DNA of 64,000 bases from Poritiphilus sp965212595 (GTDB lineage: Bacteria > Bacteroidota > Bacteroidia > Flavobacteriales > Flavobacteriaceae): assembly GCA_965212595.1 (NCBI GenBank), contig CBDBVE010000007.1, forward strand, positions 1-64,000, read 5' to 3'. The notes beneath the pieces were generated by a model that had not been told where the DNA came from, ran no database searches, and saw nothing but the letters and a program-made list of their open reading frames with translations. Positions 51,911 through 60,900 of this stretch are shown one piece after another (position 1 is the stretch's first letter; the number at the start of each line of letters is the position of its first letter). The translations under genes were made by a program, and so were the position numbers.

Positions 51911-54900
51911 TTATCGCTTAATCACTACCCTTTCCATCATCTCCTTGCCTTCCGCATCTCTAATCCGCACGTAGTAGGTAGCTTCGGGTAAGTCCTGTAC
52001 GCGTAAGAGATAGGTATTGACATCTTCTCCTGTATCCGCATTTATGACTTTCACCAGTTTACCTGTGACATCATAAAGGTAGATTTCACTTAATCTAACC
52101 GGCTCTTCGAATTCCATAGTGGCTAACCTGTCCGCAGGATTCGGGTGTACACTTACAGGATCTTCCTGCTCTACTCTAGCTAAAGGCATAGGAACGGCAT
52201 CGATTACTGTGAAATCAATGGTGAGCGGTAATCCGGCATCTCCGTTACCACCAGATTGGCTAAATGGTGTAGCCGTAAGGGTATAATCTCCAGGTGGAAG
52301 ATTGGCCAAATTATAATTACCCGCGTTGTCGCCATACAAGGCGTACGGAGCAAAGGATTCTGTTTGCATCTTGTTCACCGGACCAGAAAGTTGCATTTTT
52401 ACACTTCCTACCACTCCGGGATCTGTATTTGCTCGGATATTAATGCCCTCATTCTCGGTAAAGCCGATATTGTTTGAAAGCTCCATAATATCATTGTTTG
52501 TCACTGCATCAACCAATACAAAGCTTACCACCATGTCTACATCATTAGGATCAACTGCTTCAACCTGAATGGTAGCTGTGTCCATTGCTCCTTCGTTATC
52601 AGTAACTTTTAAGGTAACCGTATAAGAGCCTCCTGCTGCATAGGTATGCGTTGGGTTCTGCTGGGTACTGGTATTGGTATCCCCAAAATTCCAATCGTAG
52701 CTTACGATCATACCATCTGGGTCATTAGAACCTGCGCTAGAGAAATCTACCTCAAATGCCGTAGTAGCATCGGGAGTTGCGCTCGCAACCGCATTCGGTG
52801 GCTGATTAACAGGCGGGCCATCGATCACAGAGAAGTTAACCACTATCGTTGGTCCTACCTTAGGATTGGCGGAAAGTGTGTAATCTCCAACTGGGAAAGG
52901 CATTCCCTGGATATTTACTCCAATATCACCGAATAAAGAATAAGGTGGATTTGGCCCTTCATTCCGGGTCTCATTGATGGGTCCTGTAAGTATGAATTTC
53001 ACTCTTACGGGGTTTAGATCTTCATTGTAAATGATTCCTAGAGGTGTATTGCCGATATCATTTTTGTTGATCTGCATTCCATCTGTTAAACCAAATAAAG
53101 GTGTATCTGTAGTGGCATCCAATACAATTAAATCTGCATCGATAACTGGTACGCCAACCGTGATGTTTTGTACGGCGCTATTACTACAACCGTTTCCATC
53201 GGTAAACGTATAGGTTATTGGATAGGTTCCGGTGCCGATAGACGGATCGAACATACCACTGCTTACGCCAGGCCCTGAATAAGTGCCTCCGGCTGGAGAC
53301 CCTCCTGTAAGGGCAAATGGTGGATCTGTATCCAGTACATTGGCAAAAGGTGCCAAAGTAACTGTGGGCAGATCTGGATCTGAAATGGTTACCGTAACGG
53401 TATCCGTACAGTTGTTCTGATCTGTCACTGTTACAGTGTAGATTCCTGCAGCCAAACCTGTGGCCAAAGAGCTATTCAATCCGCCATCATGGCTCCAGGA
53501 ATAGGTATACGGACCAGTTCCCCCATTAACGTCGATGCTTATGGCCCCGTCAGAAGCACCACAACTGCTAGTATCGCTCATGTCTGAAAGGAAGGCGTCA
53601 AAACCAACACAGTTCGGATCTACATCGCTTACTTCAAAGTTTACTGTAATCGTTGGTCCGTTAACCGGATCAGCAACAAGTGTGTATAAACCGATAGGAA
53701 ATGGTTGTCCCTGAACGTCGTCACCGATATCACCAAAGAGCGATTGCGGTGGTGTGGGCCCTTCATTTTGGACACGGTTGATCGGACCGGTAAGGGTAAA
53801 TTTCATCCCTCCGGCCATTAGGTTTGTATTGTAGATAATTCCTAAAGGAGTTTCTCCAATCTGAGTTTTAGGTATTATCATGCCATCCTCTAAATCGAAT
53901 AATGGCGTATCTGTTGTCGCATCCAGAACGATTAATTCTCCTGTTCCCACTGCAGGTTCTACGATCATAGTGATCGGGATACTGGCATCAAAATAACCCG
54001 TTACAGGGCCCGCCATCAATTCACCTGTATAAGTGCCAGGAGTTAAACCAGTGGCATTGAAACCAACTTCGTATGAAGTATTCTGGTTTGCTGCACTAGT
54101 GGTTGCCGCCCAGGTAGCATCAGTACCGGTATCCTCATCAATAATCTTCATTGCTGCCGGAGTAGGTAATGTACTGCCGTCATCAGAATTTACCACATAG
54201 AATACATCTTCCATCTCCCCTACTTTTAGGGTTACAGACATGCTCGATGGAGTTATTGTCAATGAAGGTGCAGGATTCACCGTTACATCAAAGCTACAGC
54301 TCATCATATTCCCTGCGGCATCCATTGCCTCAAAAGTATTTGTGGTTGTACCAATTGGGAAGGTAGCTCCGGCTGGAAGTCCAGCGGTTTGCATAACCGA
54401 AACTCCAGGACAATTATCTGATCCTACAGGTAAACTGTAACCCACAAAGGCATGAGGATCTCCTGGTAGAGCACTTACAACGATATCTGCCGGACACGTA
54501 ATCGAAGGGGGCTCAGTATCATTCACGGTTACATTGAACATACATTGTACCGAATTACCTGCGTCATCTGTTGCGGTTACGGTAACCTGGGTTGTTCCTA
54601 CTGGGAAGAACGTACCACTCATAGGACTTGCCGAAACTGTTACAGAACCACTATTATCTGTTGCCGAAGGGCTAAAGTTAACGTTAGCACCACACTGGCC
54701 AGGATCATTGCTTACAACAATATCAGCTGGGCAGGTGACTACCGGATCTTCCATATCTGTTGCTACGTTAACCGTAACCGTCCATTGCTGCGGATCGCCA
54801 TTTTCGGCGGTCACAGTGTATTGTACCGGACTGCTAAAATTCTGAGCTACCCCAGACATTGGGTTAACCGTTGCAAAGGCAGATATCGCTATCGTTGGCG

Positions 54901-57900
54901 TTAATGCACTTACATCTGTACCGAACGGAACCGTAAGCTCTACCGTTTTTCCAGTGCCATCTATATTCTCATCGCCCACCTGATTTGGTACATCAAAGGC
55001 GAGGATATCATTGGCTCCTGAAAGTGGTGCGCTGATTGTCACGGTTTGCTGACACATTGCAGGGTTTCCTGCAATATCAGTTGCCTGCCAGGTGATTGTA
55101 GTAATACCCAATGGGAACGGATCGGTTAACTCATCACCATCGCTTCGTGTGGCAATTAATCCGTCTACTCCACAATTGTCTGTAGGCGTTGGGGGTGTAA
55201 TTGGCAATACCAAAGGTGTTGGACTTACCATTACGATATTCGCCGGGCAATCGATCTCTGGTGGGATATTATCCTCAACAGTCACCGTAGCCGTACAGCT
55301 GCTTACATTACCATTGTTATCTGTTACCGTAAGTGTTACTGTATTCGGACCGAGGTCAGCGCAGGTAAAGGAGTTTGGACTAACCGATAAACTGGCAATC
55401 CCTGCCGCATCATTAGATCCATTATCAATATCGGCAGCTGTAATACTTGCAATGCCATTGGCGTCTAATTGTACAGTGGTGTTCTGGCAAATTGCTATTG
55501 GCGCAACATTGTCCTCAACTGTAACAGTTGCGGAACATGAACTGCTGTTTCCATTAACATCTGTAACTGTTAAATTAACCGTATTGGCACCAACATTGGA
55601 TATGTTGAAGCTACTATTATCAATAGATATACTAGCCACTGCACAGTTGTCTGAAGATCCTCCATCTACATCTCCTGCAGTAATGCTTGCGTTTCCGGAA
55701 GCATCTAGCTGTACCGTAATGTTTTGACAAACTGCATTTGGTGCTTCGTTATCAGTAACCGTTACCAATTGATCACAACTCAGAGAAACATTTCCGGCCT
55801 CATCTTCAGCTGTCCAGGTTATGGTCGTGGTTCCAACTGGGAATGGATCTGTTAAGGCCATGCCATCTGATCTTATACCATCAAAAATGAATTCTGTAGA
55901 AACATTATCTGTTGCCGTTGGGTCTGGTAATACAATGATTGCACTACAAGCCGCAGGGTCGTTATTGACGCTGATATCTGCCGGACAGGTAATTACTGGA
56001 AGTTCATCATCTGGGATTTCTGTAACGGTAACCGAAGCCGAAGTTCCTGAACAACCGTTTGCATCTACCACAGTCACTGTATACGAGCCTGCCAGAGCAG
56101 TAATTGTCTGTGTGGTTTCGCCTCCTGGAGACCAGGAATAGCTAGAGAAACCAGCTCCGGCATCAAGCATTACTCCACCGGTACCTTCTAAATAACTTAG
56201 AGGTCCTGAAATAACAGGATTTGGAGAGGCAGGGTCGTTAAGATTTGCATTTCCATTGGCCTCGCAATTTCCAGTGTCAATAACGACAACAGAAATAGTA
56301 TAGGCTCCGGCAGGTAGCCCTGTAAAGACTCCTGTTCCGTTGCTTTGAGAAACAGGACCGCTAATGCTGTAATCAAGGTTACTTCCTGTAGCCGTCACAA
56401 TGATCTGGCCGTCGGTTCCGCTACAAGTTGTAGGATCGGTCTCGTCGATATTTGTAATCATCGGAGCTTCAGGCGCCGTTATGCTTACCATTTGAGTAGC
56501 ACTACAGCTGTTAGCATCCGATCTTCTTACTGTAACCGTATAATCACCGGCAGCAAGGCCACTGAACACATTAGAAGGCTGGAAAGCCCCACCAATGCTG
56601 TATTCCAGATTAGAACCTGTTGCGGTGATGGTAATCTGTCCGTTGGTAACATTACAATCTGTATTGTTTACCACTGCCACATTAGTAATGGCCGGAGCAG
56701 CAGGATCTGAGAGTATGTGCTGAGCTGTGACCGCACAATTCATTGTTCCTACTTCTCGAACAACGATATCATAGGTTCCCATTGTAAGTCCTGCAAAAGA
56801 ATTATCAGTTTGGAAGGTAGATCCTCCATCAATACTGTACTCCAGGTCTACTCCTGTTGCCAAAATAGCCAGGCTACCGTCAGAACCTCCACAATCTGTG
56901 GGGCCCGAACTCTCAATAGATGCGATTGATGGTGCTGCTGGTGCCGTTAGCACTACATTGCTTAAAGCGTTACAGGTGGTTGTACCTGCTTCCCTTACAG
57001 CTATATCATAGCTACCTCCTCCTAAACCGGTAAATACATTGTTGCCCAAGAAGGTGGTTCCGCCGTCAATGCTGTACTCCAAATTCGTACCTGAGGCGTC
57101 TATCGTAATTGTACCGTCCATAAGACCGCAGTCTGTAGGATCCGTACCCGTCACATTATTAATAGTTGGCACTGTGGGGTCTGTAAGGGTAGCTGTCCCG
57201 CTTGCCACACAGTTTCCGGTATCAATAATTACCACGGAAACATTGTATACTCCGGCTGCAAGTCCGGCAAAATTTCCTGTACCATTACTTTGCAGTCCGC
57301 CTGGGCCATCAATGCTGTATTCCAGATTCGAGCCAGTGGCTGTAATATCAATCTGCCCGTCGCTGGCTCCGCAGTCTGTGGGATCGGTTTCCACAATATT
57401 CGTGATCTCAGGAGCCACAGGCCCACCCACGTTGGCAGTTGTGGTGGCAAGACAGTTCTGAGCACCAAACTCACGAACTACGATATCATAGCTTCCCATT
57501 GCCAATCCTGGGAATGTTCCCGTATTCTGGAAAGTTGCTCCATTGTCAATGCTGTATTCCAGGTTAGTTCCTGTAGCCGTGATTACAATTTGTCCATCGT
57601 CCGAATCGCAGTCGGATAGGTCGTTAACTGCTACATCATCAATGGTAGGTGCGGCAGGATCTGTAAGGATTGCCGTTGTATTATCAGAACAACTATTATC
57701 ATCAGTAGACCTAACCACGATGTTATAAGAACCTGCGCTTAAGCCACTAAAAGTGTTGCTGGCCTGGAAGGTAGCCCCTCCGTCATTACTGTACTCCAGG
57801 TTGGTACCGCTAGCAGTAACAACCACCTGACCATCGCTTGCTGCGCAATCTGATGGATCGGTGATAGCAAGATCATCAATGCTTACTGAGCACACAGTGA

Positions 57901-60900
57901 AATTGACAACATCTCTGGCTTCGGGGTTCGTAAATTCTGTATGAATACCCTCAGCCGCAACGATAACCACGGTATTTGGCCCATCAACTATTCCTTCTGC
58001 AGCTCCTAAATCCCAGAACAACTGTCCTGATTGGCTGGCGGTAGATATTCTATCCGCTGGATTGAGATTATTTGGATCCGCTGGATTCACATAGAGATGA
58101 AAATGCTCATCGAAAGGCGATGTAAAGATCATGTTAGCGGCCGTCCACGTAAACTGGATCTCTGTAGTTGCAAGATTAGCGCCTTCCATCGGAGCTGTAA
58201 AGTCTACATCCGGGCCAGGTATCGTAATCATTACCTCATCCGTACCTGTTTCACCTCCACTATCTGTTGCGCTTGCGGTAACGGTATAGTCACCCGGAAC
58301 AAAAAGCTGGTCGTCAAAAGAGCCTCCAGAACCTCCAAAACTAGGTTCGAACGGATCTATGCTCCAACTAATTGCCGCAGTAAGCGTAGCGTCATCGTCT
58401 TCCGTATCTGTGGCGGTTGCACTGAAAGTAGTAAGCACACCGCGTTCTACCGTGATTGGTTCAGTTCCTGACGGAGCTGTAATATTCACGATTGGAGTAT
58501 CGTTTGGTAGGTCTGAAACAAAGCAAATATCAAAACCTTTTACAGAAGGGTTCTGGGTACCCTTGATAAAATCAATATTAAGTACACCATCAGTAACAGT
58601 GGCTTGATAGGTCTCTACCTTGGCGACGTTGACATCGGCACCTGACGGTCCTGAAGGACGGTAGTCGTCCAGGGCCAAAGCCCCTTCAATTTCAACGTCA
58701 AAAACTCTTGGATTCGTAATTTCTCCGGTCCAGTTTTCATTGAATAGGATTTTAACATCGAAAACTCCGTCACCAGTTGGGAAGGACCACTGCATATTAT
58801 TTGGGTTTTCGGCATCACTCCAACGTTCGGTCTGAAATAGAATATCCGCATAGCCTGTAGCATTCGATACTAAAGCTGCGGTTGAACCAAAGGTATTATC
58901 CACTACAGAGGTATCTACATAGGTTGAAGGAGTTCCTGTTTGGGCAGAACCACCTGCGTTGGCAGCTGATCGATCTTCTTCGAAGTTTCCTCCTGCATCT
59001 GCATAGAGGTCGCCACCGGCGTTCACTCTAAAGCGTACATCGCAGTTTGGTGCGGTGGCAAAGACATTTACAATTATAGTGGCTGTACCAGTCAACGGAT
59101 CTGTAGGATCTGTATCTGTAGCCGAGGCGGTAATCGTATGCGATCCAATACTAAGAATCGCCGTGTTGATACTTGCACCGGTTCCTAAAGGCCCATTTAT
59201 GCTTGAACTCCATTCTAGACTTGTTGAAATGTCGCCTTCTTCCGGATCAATCGCGGTCCCTGTAAAATTGACGGATACGTTTTGTCCTGTTCCAAATCCA
59301 TCAACCGGAGCAGTAATTGTCACTGCGGGAGCCTGATTTGCATTTGGATCAACGAACTCGAATTCGTTAATATTCATTCCGCCATTAAAATCAAAGCGCA
59401 GCGTTTGTAAACCTGCATTGGCAAAAGTGACCGTAGTGTTGTAGTCGGCAAAATTCGTCCATCCGTTTTGGATCACTGTGATATTGCCTATTGGGTTGAA
59501 GCCTCCTCCACTCTCTTCCGAGATGGTAAGAAGACCACTATCTCCGCTACCTTTAGATGCGTTGATCCTAAGATTGAAATCGCCAGGAGCGGGTACATCG
59601 ATAAGGTACTCTACAAAGTCGTTATTATTAATCCAGCCAATATTTCCGGCGCCTTCTATAGAAACCGAGAAATCCTGACCAGCAGGCCCTGCCGGACTAT
59701 TTCCGTACCAGGGTAAGGGGTTGGCAAAAGTTCGTGCTAATATCACATCAGGGATGTCCTGTGCAACGTCTATCTTAAAAATAGCTTCGACCGGCGGGTT
59801 CACACCATCATTGGCGGTAAGCCTGGCTTCGTAAGAACGGCCGTCACCAATAGAAGTAGGCCAATTTAGGGTATAATCTCCAGCACCCGGTGTACCTTCT
59901 GTAAAGGTAAATCCGGCAATTGTCGCTGCCGGGGTGTACGGCGCATTGTTTCCGCCAGGAGCACTTTTGTCATAAATTACAATGGTGGCTGCAGGATTAA
60001 GATTATCATTTACCTGGATAGCCAGATTAAGTGTACCTCCCTCGTCTATTTCTACGTCAGCAATGGGGTCAATCGTCGGAGAGGTATCAGGCGCTGGCGT
60101 AAAACTGAATTCTGAAACGTTTACCGGCCCTCCAAAATCTAATCTGATCGTTTGAAGACCGGAAGTATTGAAAACTACATTAGCAGTATATTCTGCATAG
60201 TCTTGCCAACCGCCGCCATTGTTAACGACACCTACTACCCCAGGCGTATCTATTCCGCCATTAATTTCAGATAAGGTAATATTCGTAACGCCTGCTGGGT
60301 TCTTTGCGCCCATCAGCGCAAATACATATTCTCCTGCGGACGGTACATCTATAAGGTATTCGGCAAATTCACCATTGTCAATAAAGCCAATATTTTGAGC
60401 TCCATTATTCTCTATAATAATGGAAAAAGGTGCTTGAGGTGAAGTAGCATACCATGGCAAAGGATTACTAAAGGTTTTAGCCTGCACCGTGGCGGGTATA
60501 GGCTGCCCCACATTAATACTGAATAAGGCTTCAACCGGAGGATTGACGCCGTCGTCTGTAGTAAGTCTGGCTAGATACGAACGTCCGTCACCCGGGCTGG
60601 TAAGCCAGGAGAATGAGTAGCTTCCACCACCATTATCGGTAAAAGTATAATTGGACGGATCTATTACCGTGGAAGGTGTTATTGGGTTGTTGGTACTTCC
60701 TATAGGATTACTTTTATCATAAAGGACAAAGCTGGTATTGAACACATTATTATCGTCTGTAATCGTAATACTGGTTGAGGCCGTGCCTCCTTCCGCAACA
60801 TTTATGTCGTCAATGGCAGCAATAGTAGGAGCCATGTCTGCAGAGGACGGATCAATGGTCAGTGTAAATTCTTCTGTGATTGGCGAACTGTTGCCATCAC

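Noticed and set aside
55092..55727. A 211-codon plus-strand frame inside the cohesin protein gene
   Set aside because: It lies opposite the HYR repeats, whose codon use leaves a long open antisense frame. It has no start signal, domain or neighbours of its own.
56221..57885. Regular repeats that might suggest CRISPR or satellite DNA
   Set aside because: The period is about 238 bp, the units are in frame and differ mostly at synonymous or tolerated positions. They encode protein repeats, not spacers.
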